64,000 bases of DNA from Neoscytalidium dimidiatum. Taxonomy: Eukaryota; Ascomycota; Dothideomycetes; Botryosphaeriales; Botryosphaeriaceae. The notes under the pieces are model-generated. The model made no database searches. It saw nothing but the letters and a program-made list of their open reading frames with translations, and was not told the DNA's origin. This document shows, in pieces, positions 22,450 to 32,389 of the stretch. Each line of letters opens with the position of its first letter. The stretch's first letter is position 1. A program made the position numbers and the translations under genes. Location: NCBI GenBank assembly GCA_037367355.1, contig CM074704.1:2666001-2730000 (forward strand). The letters are read 5' to 3'.

Positions 22450-22840
22450 ATGAAGTTCCTGTCCCTTGCTCTTTTCCTCGTTGCTGCCGTGTCGGCTGCA
22501 CCGGTTTCTGACGAAGCGAAAGCTCAGGCACTCGAGCCACGCCAGGACTTCGGTGACCTGGGGCCGAACTGCTGTAGCCCCGAAGATGTGGGTCGGCAAA
22601 CGCTGGAACGAGTCCGAGAAAGAGGACAGCAAACACTGACACTTTTCAAGCCATGCATTTGTTAAATGGTAGGATCAGCGAGCACTGCAAGTGTGATTGC
22701 GAGCCGGCATACGCTGGCACCATGGATGGTAGGAACCATATTCGACTTTGTCTAATAACCTAGTAGACTCTTTAACACTTGGTATAGGGACACCTGCTGG
22801 TCGTCATCATCACAACGGCAGACAACGCTGGAGGCTGTGA
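22450..22840 (+). CDS. Small secreted cysteine-containing protein (effector-like)
   Basis: From the ATG at 22450 there is a clean signal peptide (MKFLSLALFLVAAVSAAPVS) and a mature part with LGPNCCSPEDV. Read straight through, the frame stops at 22663-22665 after CIC, giving 71 residues. A spliced form fits better with what follows. A block with HCKCDCEPAYAGTMDG lies at 22678-22728. A good 59-bp intron (22729-22787) then leads to a short tail ending at the TGA 22838-22840 (TPAGRHHHNGRQRWRL). To reach it, a first intron is needed; 22592-22629 (38 bp) keeps phase but is short and has a weak donor. Joined in this way the protein has 97 residues. I do not recognise the family. Size, signal peptide, paired cysteines and a strong promoter suit a secreted effector or antimicrobial-type protein. 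Confidence 0.6.
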
Positions 22841-23124
22841 TGTTGCAGCGGACGCTTCTTTTTTCTCCTCCCGTTTGACTTCGGGTTGGCGCCGTTCCAT
22901 TTTCTCAGAGGATTCTTTAAAGTATGCAGGAACAATCAAGTGAACCGTTTGTGTCGTTTCTACCGTTATCCGTGCGCAACCGTGACCCGTCCCATTGAGA
23001 CTTAAACAGTGAGGACGGTGACTGATACCACAGCCACGCGATGAAACCCGAGTTACCAGTAACATCGTTCTTTCCACTGAATTCCCACTCCTGCCGTAGC
23101 TCTGTCCCTGGAGACACAACCCCC

Positions 23125-24630
23125 TCAGCTACTCCCATACCGCATCCATTCCTCATCCCGCTCCAACTCCTCCCACACCGGCTCGCTCAGTGCCAGATAC
23201 AAATCGATCTCGCTCCCATCACCAGCGGCCTGCGCCTCCGTCGGCAGCGGGTACCCCAGCCCGTCCACCAGCGAGATGGGCGTGAACGGCGGGGCCACCA
23301 GTGCCGGCGGCACCGGCGGCCCGTCGTCGACGCCCGGCTCGAAGGCCGTGCCGGCGTAGGCGTCGAACTTGTTCCAGGCGCTGATCATGGTGCTGCCGGG
23401 GCGGGCGTCAAAGCCCCAGCGCACGCGGCGCACGTCCGGCTGCGCGGTGATCCAACGCGCGGTGGCGGCGGCGTCGGCCGGGGTCACGCGGCGGGCGAGG
23501 TCGTGGACGGCGGCGGCGACGCGCCAGAGCGGGCCGTCGGCGAGCGCGGCGTGCGGGAGCGGCGCGTACGGTGTCATGAGGCAGTTGAAAGGGGAGGCGG
23601 GCGGCACAGCCAGGCGCGCGCGGTAGTTGACGGAGGTGAGGAAGCTGTGGGAGAGCTGGGAGGAGGCGGTGGAGGGGGCGATGCCCTGGGCGGAGAGGAG
23701 GCGCAGGCGCGCGCGGTAGGTGCGCTGCCAGACGTGCGCGGAGATGGCGTCGAAGGTGGAGACCCAGCTGCTGCCGTCCGGGTTGGTGGCGTGCGCTTTC
23801 AGGGCGGAGAGGTCGGCGCTGGAGAAGCGGAGCACGCGCCCGGTGACGGGTGGAGGGGGTGCTGCGACTGCGGCAGGCTGGGTGGCGGGCTCGGGGACGG
23901 CATCATCTGAGGTGGTGAAGTGAAGCGGCGGGTTGAACTGAAGGGCGGCGGCGCGCTCTTCGGGAGTCATTTGGTGGAAGAGCTCTGACAGGTAAGGACG
24001 GAGGTGGGGCGGGCTGGCCAGCGTGTTCGTCCGGTAGACTTCGGCGAGGTGTCGCACAAGCTGAAAAAAGCCATCGGCGTCTGACACTGTGTGCAGAGCG
24101 CGCAGGCCGAGCGCAACTCCGCCGCATGCGAAGCGGGTGTGCTGGACGGTCAGGATGGGATCGCTGCAAACGGTGTCCAAAGTTGGCTCAAAGGGGGCGA
24201 GAAGCGCGTTTCCGCCATCAGGCAGATCCGAGAGGAGGATGCGGCCGGTGGTAGATGAGATCTGGTCCAGGCGTGATGTGCACTGGGCTGCATGCAATTC
24301 TGCTCCGGTATTCAGGCGATCGATCTCTCGAACGCCATCGCTCTCGTTGATGTGCAAGCGGCCGGTGAGATGTGGATAGTAATCCAGCAGACGCGATAGG
24401 GCTCGTTCTAGACGCTCTAGAGGAAGCAGCTGCTCGCTCCAGCCTCGTGTGCGGTAGACGAAAACCACTGCGACCGGTATGATGGGGAACACGAGCTGAT
24501 CAAGCGGCCCGAGTTTGAACGGCGAGTCGAGTTTAGACAATGACGACTCATTGGCACATCGTATAGCGTGTTTGGAAGCGTAGGTGACTGATTCGGACGT
24601 CATTGCGGACGAGGATATTGCGCTGGTCAT
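23125..24630 (-). CDS. BAHD-type acyltransferase (PF02458 transferase family)
   Basis: Single-exon gene of 501 residues from the ATG at 24630; a second in-frame ATG nine codons later is possible. The family's catalytic motif HxxxD is present as RALHTVSDADGFF, with the preceding FACGGVALGLR strand. The second landmark, DFGWG in plant enzymes, is replaced by WNKFDAYAGTAFEPG, a common fungal variant of NFD(W)FG. The N-terminal half shows GPLDQLVFPI and LLDYYPHLTGRLH, typical of the solvent-channel fold. BAHD enzymes move an acyl group from acyl-CoA to an alcohol or amine; fungal members resemble trichothecene 3-O-acetyltransferase or act in secondary metabolism. No core biosynthetic gene is beside it. 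Base composition is very GC-rich with alanine/proline-rich loops. Confidence 0.88.
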   Translation of the reverse strand: MTSAISSSAMTSESVTYASKHAIRCANESSLSKLDSPFKLGPLDQLVFPIIPVAVVFVYRTRGWSEQLLPLERLERALSRLLDYYPHLTGRLHINESDGVREIDRLNTGAELHAAQCTSRLDQISSTTGRILLSDLPDGGNALLAPFEPTLDTVCSDPILTVQHTRFACGGVALGLRALHTVSDADGFFQLVRHLAEVYRTNTLASPPHLRPYLSELFHQMTPEERAAALQFNPPLHFTTSDDAVPEPATQPAAVAAPPPPVTGRVLRFSSADLSALKAHATNPDGSSWVSTFDAISAHVWQRTYRARLRLLSAQGIAPSTASSQLSHSFLTSVNYRARLAVPPASPFNCLMTPYAPLPHAALADGPLWRVAAAVHDLARRVTPADAAATARWITAQPDVRRVRWGFDARPGSTMISAWNKFDAYAGTAFEPGVDDGPPVPPALVAPPFTPISLVDGLGYPLPTEAQAAGDGSEIDLYLALSEPVWEELERDEEWMRYGSS

Positions 24631-25281
24631 CGACCAGCCGATATTAGACGCGGCGGTGGAAGTGAAGTAGCGGATCAGGCTGAAGTGCGGTGGTAAAAGG
24701 TGGACGCAGCAGGAGATGGCGACAGGAAAGATGTCTAGAGGTGAGAGGCTGGAATCTGCGATATCAGCGTGATATATAGAGGCACAAACCGATGGCGGCG
24801 ATAGAGCAGAAGGTCCATGCTGAGTGGTGGAGGAGTAGTGTGGTTTCTCTGGACGGCTGGTCAGTATGAATCACTCTGACTAGCGGCGCCGAGCTAAGCC
24901 CAAGATGGGCAACGGCGGCTGTGATCAGGCACTGCAGGGCTGAGCATTTTGTCGGGTGCCTCGTCGAATTCCTCCCCCTTCGCTTTATCTCAGTGGCATA
25001 TCAAGCTGCGCCCCCTCGGTGTAAAAGTAAATGCGTATGTAGTATGGTGAACTGTACCCTCATATCAACCCTCCATGCAGTAGGGAATCCCAACCGAATC
25101 TGAAAAAAAAAAAAAAAAAAACAATGAAAACATTAATTACCCTGCGCAAGTACTGCGCTTCGCTTATTTCCCAATTCCAATAAGGACCGGGCTGCTTTGT
25201 CGGCCGCAGACGCCACCCATGCTTATGTACTAAGTTCAAAACCTGTCGTGATGCTGTTCATCCGTTCCCCGAAGCCTCCAT
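24631..25281. other. Intergenic with a 19-base poly-A tract
   Basis: No gene. It contains the promoter of the BAHD gene and the 3' flank of the FLC-type gene. A run of 19 A (25103-25121) is the only structure seen. Confidence 0.55.
25103..25121. repeat. Poly-A tract
   Basis: Nineteen consecutive A on the plus strand in intergenic DNA. Confidence 0.85.
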
Positions 25282-27485
25282 TCATTTGCTTTCGCGGTCC
25301 CCATGCAAGATCGATTTCGCCGGCTCGACTAAGCTCTGGTCCGACGGGCTGTATGGATCTGCATTATGGGAGTCAGCTGCTCTGCCCTTCAAACGCTTGC
25401 CGTACTGAGCAAAAGAGAGAGAGGCGGCTCCTATAGCAGAGCGTCCTAGCGTGACTTACGTTCGTTCCGGGCCACCATGCCCAAGTGGTCCAGCTCCTCA
25501 CCGCCAAACCGATCCCGTGACTTCATGAAAGAGCCGCGGTCGTCCTGGACTGGCTGGTACCGTTTGTCCGGATTCTTGGACACGATGGCGAGATAGGATG
25601 CTGACAGAACAACGATGAGAAGAATGAGAGCCGAGGCCGCGCTGAAGATGAAATACACCACCCCCGCGACTCCAGTGACAATGCCCTGCGCCCATTAGCT
25701 CGAAGCCATACGCTTGGCATCGACGCACTTACCGGTTGACCGAAGATCTGCGTAAAGATGAGGAGTAGGATGGAACCGACGAAATTGACCACGGCGATGA
25801 AGATGTTGACCACGTTGGTCTTCTTGTCGAAAAACGGCCGGCGGATGCACAGGATGATTAGGTACGCTGCATCCAGTATGATCATGGCGAACGCTTGTGT
25901 CGTGCCGCTGCCCTGCGAGAAAGCGACGAAGAGTCCCTTGACGAAGATGTAGGTGAGGCCGGGGATCATGAAGTAGTAGCAAGCCGTCTTGAACTGCACG
26001 TAAAGAGCGCCCCACCGGGTGAGGAAATCATGGTCGGAGAAGAGCAGGTAGGCCGGCGTCTTGTGCTCCCTGATCGAAATCCTGGCTCTTTGTACGACCC
26101 TGTGGCATGATCGGCCCAGGATGGCCAGCGTCGCCAACAGGGTGATGATGGCAAGGACGACCTCAGCGGCCGAGTCACGCACTGTCAGCTCCCAGCAGCA
26201 GAGCACCACGATCTGGGGGAATGTGATGAGGCCCTGCCGACCAGTTAGCACCAGCCCTGGAAGCATGTCCGGGAAGACTTACGACGCGGATGATGATTCC
26301 ACCAAGGACGGCGCGCCACTTCTCGCGGAATTCCCGCAGCTTGTTGTTGCGGAGCTTTCCGGCCCGCTCCAGACCCGCCACGATCATCTTGAAGATGCAC
26401 ACGCAAGCAATGACGACGAGGGTGAACAGGACGAAGAAGATGTAGCCGGTGAGGAAGATGTTGGTGGGCTCGATCCCGGCGCGGAAGCCCACTCTCTCGA
26501 TGCCTCGGACCTTGACAGAATTATTCTCCGCATCCTGCTCAGCCCTCTTGGCCAAGTTCTGCACGAGCTCGACCGCCCTCTTGACCATCCTCTTTTGCAC
26601 TTGAACCGAAGCCTCGCCCAGCGTTGAGAGAATGGTCGAGGGAGTTCCGCCCGTCGAGCGCTGATACCAGGTCGCCAGGTCCTGGAATGCCTGGAGCCTG
26701 GCGATGCCCATGCTCCACTGGAAATTTTGGGCCCAGGAGTCCACGATCGGAGGGAGATCGACGGCGGTCATGCCGACGTAAGCCTGGGTTTGGAAATAGC
26801 TGAAGAGAGACATGGTGTAAGCGGCCACGTGAGCGGCCGTGTTAGAATGGCCGAGGCTGGAGGCAACGGCAGAGGCAATCAGAGCGGCGACGACAATGAC
26901 CGCGGTGGTCCAGCCGACGGCGTGCTGGTACACAGTCTTGCCGTTGGACAGGTCGGCCTCGACGCATGCTCGGGATGTACCCGTGTTTGCATCTTTGATG
27001 TAGATCCTGACTCGGCCGTCGAGATCAGGAACGGTGTAGGCGATGCCTTCGCAATGGTCAGCTCAGCTCTTTCCTCGGTCTTGCAAGCCGTTGGCCGCGA
27101 AAGGAGACGTACCGGGGACACTGGAGATGACGTCCGCATCGAGATCAAGGTTGGACCTGATGTTGATCTGGCCGGTGTTCATGGGACACAACTGCCGGAG
27201 GTCGCCATTCGCGCAAGGGTCGAGGGTCCTCTGGAGGATGCGATATCCATAGGCGTAGATGTCGATTTCGGCGGTCACGTTTCCGGCTATATCCGAAACG
27301 CCGACAATGTTGAAGGCGAGACTTCGGTTTCCGGGGGTGAAAACGACGTTGAAGAGCGTGGCCGACAGGCTGGAGTTGCTCATGCACGGGTTCAGCGAGT
27401 GGGACTGGATCAGCCTCTCCGCAAAGGCGGAGGGCGCGAGCAGAGCAAGCAGCAGCGCGAGCAGCGCTAGCGGCCGTGGAGGCAT
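25282..27485 (-). CDS. FLC/TRP-like multi-helix membrane protein with ML-like lumenal domain
   Basis: Five exons fit: 27113-27485, 26283-27046, 25733-26233, 25460-25685 and 25282-25376, about 652 residues. The first four junctions are firm. The last acceptor is a choice, because an in-phase alternative at 25404 does not fit the perfect GTAAGT donor at 25454-25459. A signal peptide (MPPRPLALLALLLALLAPSA) precedes an ML-like domain with LNPCMSNSSLSATLF and LDPCANGDLRQLCPMN. After it come about nine membrane helices of the TRP-like fungal family, with GIEPTNIFLTGYIFFVLFTL, FSDHDFLTRWGALYVQFKTA and CIRRPFFDKKTNVVNIFIA. The yeast relatives Flc1-3 are ER/plasma-membrane proteins linked to FAD transport, calcium and cell-wall maintenance; PKD2-type channels are distant kin. 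The cytosolic tail ends in a Ser/Asp-rich stretch (DPYSPSDQSLVEPAKS). Confidence 0.9.
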
Positions 27486-28160
27486 GACAACGGCAGTTGG
27501 TGGGGGGCGGGTGTGAGAGCGAAGACGCAGTGGGGGAAAGATAACTGCGGTGAGGCGCTCGTGGAGGAAAAAACCGGATACCGAAGGCTGGGCTGTACCA
27601 ATTAGCGCCGCCTTCTGGACGCCTTCGTTCGTATTCCGTGATGACGAGAAACAGCCCGCCCATGGCCGACAATAGCCCGCTTCCGCTGCTCGTGCTTGGC
27701 CCGTCACCCCCGTCGCCCCGTTACCCTGTCGCCGCGTGCTCAGCCACCCCCCTCGCTCTCGCCTGCCCGATCCCCCGATGCTGCTGTTTACATTTTATGT
27801 TTTGGCGAGCGCCTCTCCGACGAAGAGAGAATGCGGTGCCGGAACGGTGCATTCTTGCGGAGTCCACACGTGGGAGCCTCTGAAACGTCGCGCGCCAGCG
27901 CAGCCTGCTCTGTTTGCGTCGTCTCGCGGCGTCTTTGCCGAACCCTCTCCCCTGACACTCGCTAAAACGGGGCCGTCGGAGCGCTGACATCCGAGGAATC
28001 GTTCCACTCGCCGTGGCGGAGCTATTTTTGAGCGGGCTGATTGGAGCGACCGTGTTGACATTCTTGCTGTCTCGGAAAATCAGCGCTGTCCGACGTGCGC
28101 GGTTGGTGAACGCTAGCGCGTGCTATCTGCGTTGGCCCGCGGCTTGGCACGGAAGGACGG

Positions 28161-28192
28161 GGTGGTGGTGGTGGTGGTGGTGGTGGTGGTGG
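28161..28192. repeat. (GGT)n trinucleotide repeat
   Basis: About ten and a half GGT units in intergenic DNA. Confidence 0.85.
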
Positions 28193-28331
28193 CTGTTGAG
28201 GACGTTGGAGAGGGGGGCTTGTGACCCCGCCGGGTAGCTGTGTGGCTAGCTCATCCCAACGGAAGATCTACCATGATCGCGATGCGGGGGATGTACTGTA
28301 CATAGTGCAGTACGCGAATCACACGCACAGC

Positions 28332-28357
28332 GGTGCAGGGTGCAGGGTGCAGGGTGC
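28332..28357. repeat. 7-bp tandem repeat (GTGCAGG)n
   Basis: More than three copies of a GTGCAGG unit in a row in intergenic DNA. Confidence 0.8.
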
Positions 28358-28532
28358 TTTGGGTGGCGAACATTTCAGACAGGTGCATCTACAGTACTCT
28401 TCAAGGACGATTGGAAGAGGGTCTAGACGAAAGGAAACAGGCTTCTCCGAACGCACGATGCACGCGTACAACGACAGCCGATCTGATGCTTCAAGAAGCG
28501 AGGAAAGCGCTGTTCTTACCATGCGCGCATCT

Positions 28533-31500
28533 TCACCCACCTGCTCGAGCTCCGCCTTCGCTCTCCTTCCTCTCCTCACTCGGCACAAACCCGATCGCGT
28601 CTCTCGCATCATCCGTCAGCCTCGCCCACTCCAGCAACAGCCTGAAGAAGTAGACTTCCATATCCTCTTTTCTCAGCACTTTCCTTGCCCACTCCCTCCC
28701 TTCCCTGGCGATCCTCTTTCCCTCCCGGTCCCCCCTTCCCTTCCACTGCACCTCCTTCCCGTCCACGACGCCTTCAAACCCGGAGAAGTATGTCACCGTG
28801 GCCCACAAGCCCTGCAACCGCGGATCCAGCGGGACGAAGTGCAGCCAAGGCGTGACGCGGCCATGCCACCACTCGCGGAACAGCGGGGCCACCTTCAGCG
28901 GCAAGCTGCGGCTGTGCAGGAAGGCGAGGAAGCGGCCGGAGAAGCCGGACCCGTCAGCGTCGACGAGGTAGCGGTGCTGCCAGTGGTCCTGGAAATCCGT
29001 CTTCTCTGGCGCCGTGCCGAAGAGGTCGCGCTCCGCGGCGCAGGCCGGCTCGGCGCAGCGCACCACGTCGCTGACCGAGACGTCGACCGCTGTGGCGTTA
29101 CGGAGGAGCGAGGGTGAGACGGGTACGTAGCGCAGCTTGCGATGGTAGCTGGCAACCGGGTGAGGTAGCGGCACGACCTGAGTGTCGTTCGAGATGCTCA
29201 GCGTGTGCACCATGCGTTGGCGGGCCATGCCATGCCAGGCAGTCGAGTCGGCGGCAGCAAATCCCTCCGACGTGGCGCCCCGCCAGAAGACCGTTGCCTT
29301 CTTGTCTTCGAAGACTGGATCGGGATGCTCCTCGGACGGCGCGTACGGCACCCGGTCCATGTAGTTCCAGGCAGAGGGGTAAAGAATATCATTGAATCCC
29401 GGTGCTTTGCTTTGGCTGAAGATGGGTATCAGAGTGTGAGTGCCCACGAAGATGTTCGGCGAGGTGTAGAAACCGTGTAGGTTAGCGAGGTCGGGCTGGT
29501 AGCAGATGTCTGACGCCAGTGTTGAGTTTGCGAAGAAAGCGCCCAGAGAGTGCGGCAGAGCACAAGACGCACAGTAGTTTCGATAGTTCCAGACCTTCTG
29601 GGTACGTGCTGGTGAGCTTGGGGGGCAAGAGACCGTGCCAAATTCATCCCAGATAGAGCGCGAAGACAGTGTCTCGAATCTACCCGAGTCGGATTGGCCC
29701 TCTGGAAGCTCTTTCCAGCCATCTGCACGACTGTGGCCAAAGTCGTTGGCGAGTTCTGAGGGTGGCTTCTCACTGCTTCTGAAGGAGCTTTCCGAATCCG
29801 ACCGCCGGTCCTCCATCTCCTCGAACGGAACGGACACCCGGCATTCATTATTAAGGTTGAATGCCAAGTCCATATCAGGCAACCATCGCCCGAACTTGTC
29901 AATCATGCTTACCACCCCATCCAGCATCAATCGTTGATTGCGCGGTACGTTCGAGGCAATATGAGCCTTCCCCTCTCGGATGGAGATACCGCCGATGCCT
30001 TTGGAGGGATCGGCTATGGCCTCCCAGGTGCGCTCCCTGATCTCGGCAGGGCTCAACGACCAGTAAGGAAGCAGGTCTTCGTGAATGGAGTCGTAGTCGT
30101 CTATGATAAGAGATGCATGATCGACAGCGTAAGCATACCAAGCGTCAAAACGAGGGGGCGGATGGCGTTTGTAGCGAGCTGTGTAGTTGGCAGCAGCAGT
30201 ATCGACGGACATGCTCGATGAAGCCCAGGCGAGCCAGCTGTCGTGCCTCTCTTTGGCGTTGTAAACGAGCATGTCAATCGGATGGTACCTAACTTCATCA
30301 TCGCCGTGGAAGACTAGCATCATCTGCAAGAGGTATAGAACGGCTAAAGTTGGGTAAAACCCACGAAACCGGGACAGAGAGACGAGCTTTGATGGTACGG
30401 TAGAGATCTCTGAACGTGAGGACCCTGAATGCGAGGACCCGGGAACGGAATAAACGATGAGGCTAATAACCATGCCGCTCAGCGCAAAGACCATTCCTCC
30501 AGGCAGGGGAGGAAACGGATGCGAATGGTTCCAGGTAGAAATGAAGAGAGAGGTGTAGACAAAAGTGAAGAGAACCAAGACGGAGACATTCAGCAGGCCA
30601 GCAGTGCGTATCCGGTATGGGTTAGCTGGGAACAAACGCAGTTAGAACCGTGATACACTTACAGAGTGGAGAGCACAGATCCCAGCAATGGATATCTCAA
30701 TCGCCAGCTTGATCGCGCTCGAAGTAAAATGTAGTGGTGTGGGGCTGATCAGACTTCTGGAATGAGACGATCCCCAAGAGTATACGCCAGCACCGATCAT
30801 AATCCATACTGCGGCGGATATCTGCAGAAACCGGTCAGATCCTGACGAAATTACAGACACGGGCACTGGGGAAGTATGACGAAGGTCTGATCTTGATGTG
30901 GAGCTGTAGTCTCTATGAGAGGCAGAAATGCGTGGTGAGAGTCGTCTACCGCGTCCAAATGGCAGTTGTCCGATGCGAAGACTAGCAATGCTTGCAGACT
31001 GGGACTTACTAGGCAAGAGATTCCGAACGAAGAAGCGCCCTTGGTGGTGCTGCTCCAAGATGTCCGCGAGAAAGGGTCTATTAGGTGAAATAAAACTACG
31101 GAAAGGACACCGTCTACCAGAACTCCGGCGACTTGAAGTCGGGGTATCATCGAAAATTGGCGAGAAACATGCGAGCAGATGTATGTGGAGTGGGCGGGTG
31201 AGGCGCGGGTGAGGGTGGCCGAGCTGGACCAGCACAGGAGAGCAACGGCAGCCATGGGTCTCCAGTTACTGGCAGCAATGCCACCGAACAAATCGCCGTA
31301 CACCGTACTGTCCATGTCGTCCTCCTGTTCGCGCGGTTGACGGTGGTGCCGTCTGATTATCCACCAATCGGCCATTGCAACAAACACTGGTACAATCGTC
31401 TCAATCGTGGGGGTGGAGCACTCAATGCCTTGCGTAACCTGGCGTAGGATCTCGATGCGCGTGCACAGGAGGAAGGCGGCAGCGGCGCAGAGCAGCTTCA

Positions 31501-31868
31501 GGCCGACCCTCGGGTGGTAATCCGGGGGGGATCTTTCGGCAGGCACGGGCGACGAAGGACGCGAGGCATGTTCTTCGCTGAGATCGGACAAGGGAATAGG
31601 CGCGTACTGCTGTTCATACGCAGTGGATTTGGAGCGCAAGGGGCGTACTCGCGCAAAGAGCAACAAAGCCGCGCCAGATAGCAGGAGCACAATGACGGCG
31701 GCGTGGACCGGGCGCTCGAGGGCAGGAGAGGTTTCGAGCGAGGCAGTGAGGTGAGCAGTGCAGGCGAGCAGGCCTCTGTGGCAGGAGAGTTAGGCTGCGG
31801 TGGGATGCGGCAGACGGAGACAGGCGGGAAAGTGCATACGCGACACAGAGAGCGGGAGCCCGCTCCAT
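28533..31868 (-). CDS. GT90-family (CAP10-type) glycosyltransferase, multi-helix
   Basis: Four exons fit: 31840-31868, 31010-31775, 30659-30821 and 28533-30625, about 1016 residues. Intron 2 (188 bp) and the last intron are the weak points. For the last one, the perfect GTAAGT donor gives the wrong phase, while a GTGTAT four bases on keeps it but leaves a 33-bp intron. The N-terminal third has several hydrophobic helices (VHAAVIVLLLSGAALLLFAR and others). The C-terminal half is a CAP10/GT90 domain: NYCASCALPHSLGAFF, SPNIFVGTHTLIPIFSQSK, the glycosyltransferase core KATVFWRGATSEGFAAADST, KTDFQDHWQHRYLVDADGSG, FSGRFLAFLHSRSLPLKVAP and FREWWHGRVTPWLHFVPL. Family members add xylose or glucose to proteins or capsule glycans in the Golgi. 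A role in cell-wall or glycoprotein decoration is likely; donor and acceptor are unknown. Confidence 0.87.
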
Positions 31869-32389
31869 TGATAGTTGTGTTAGCCCGCAAATATCATACT
31901 AGGCACGCGCGCAGAGCGGGGGGGAGAGCAGAAAGACGAGAGAGCGCGGGCGGTCGTGAGGCTGTGAGGCATGGTGGGCGCGCGAGCGAGCGAGCGAGCG
32001 AGCGAGAGAGATGGACGGACGCGTGTGTCGCAGGCCCAGAGGGTCCGAGGGTGGATGGGGCGCTGGGGTCAAGCGCGGCAGGGACCATTGCCATCATCGT
32101 CGCCAGCGCCAGCGGAAGCGGAAGCGGAAGTCCGGCCCTTATCTTATCGCCGCTGCAGTCAGTCTTGGCGCACTTTTTTCCTCCATCGCTGCTCTGCACC
32201 GTCTCCTCTCGCCGCGCCCGGCGCGACACCACTACCCCCCACCGACGCGTCAACTACTCAGCGCCGCTGCGTCCTCTGTCTCCGATCGCGCGCCTACCGG
32301 TTATCCTGTACGCACCCCCGCTCGATCTCGCCGTCTGAAACCCACCTCGACCTCCGTCCGCCGCGGACCCGGCGCCGCAGCTGCCCATC
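31869..32389. other. Divergent promoter, GT90 gene and KRE33
   Basis: About 520 bp drive two divergent genes. It contains a (GCGA)n array (about 31979-32004) and a GGAAGC/CGGAAG repeat (about 32108-32131). A CT-rich stretch lies before the KRE33 ATG. Confidence 0.5.

Larger units (their letters stand above)
27486..28532. other. Intergenic with two short tandem arrays
   Basis: No gene is seen. It holds the upstream region of the FLC-type gene and the 3' flank of the GT90 gene. Confidence 0.5.
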
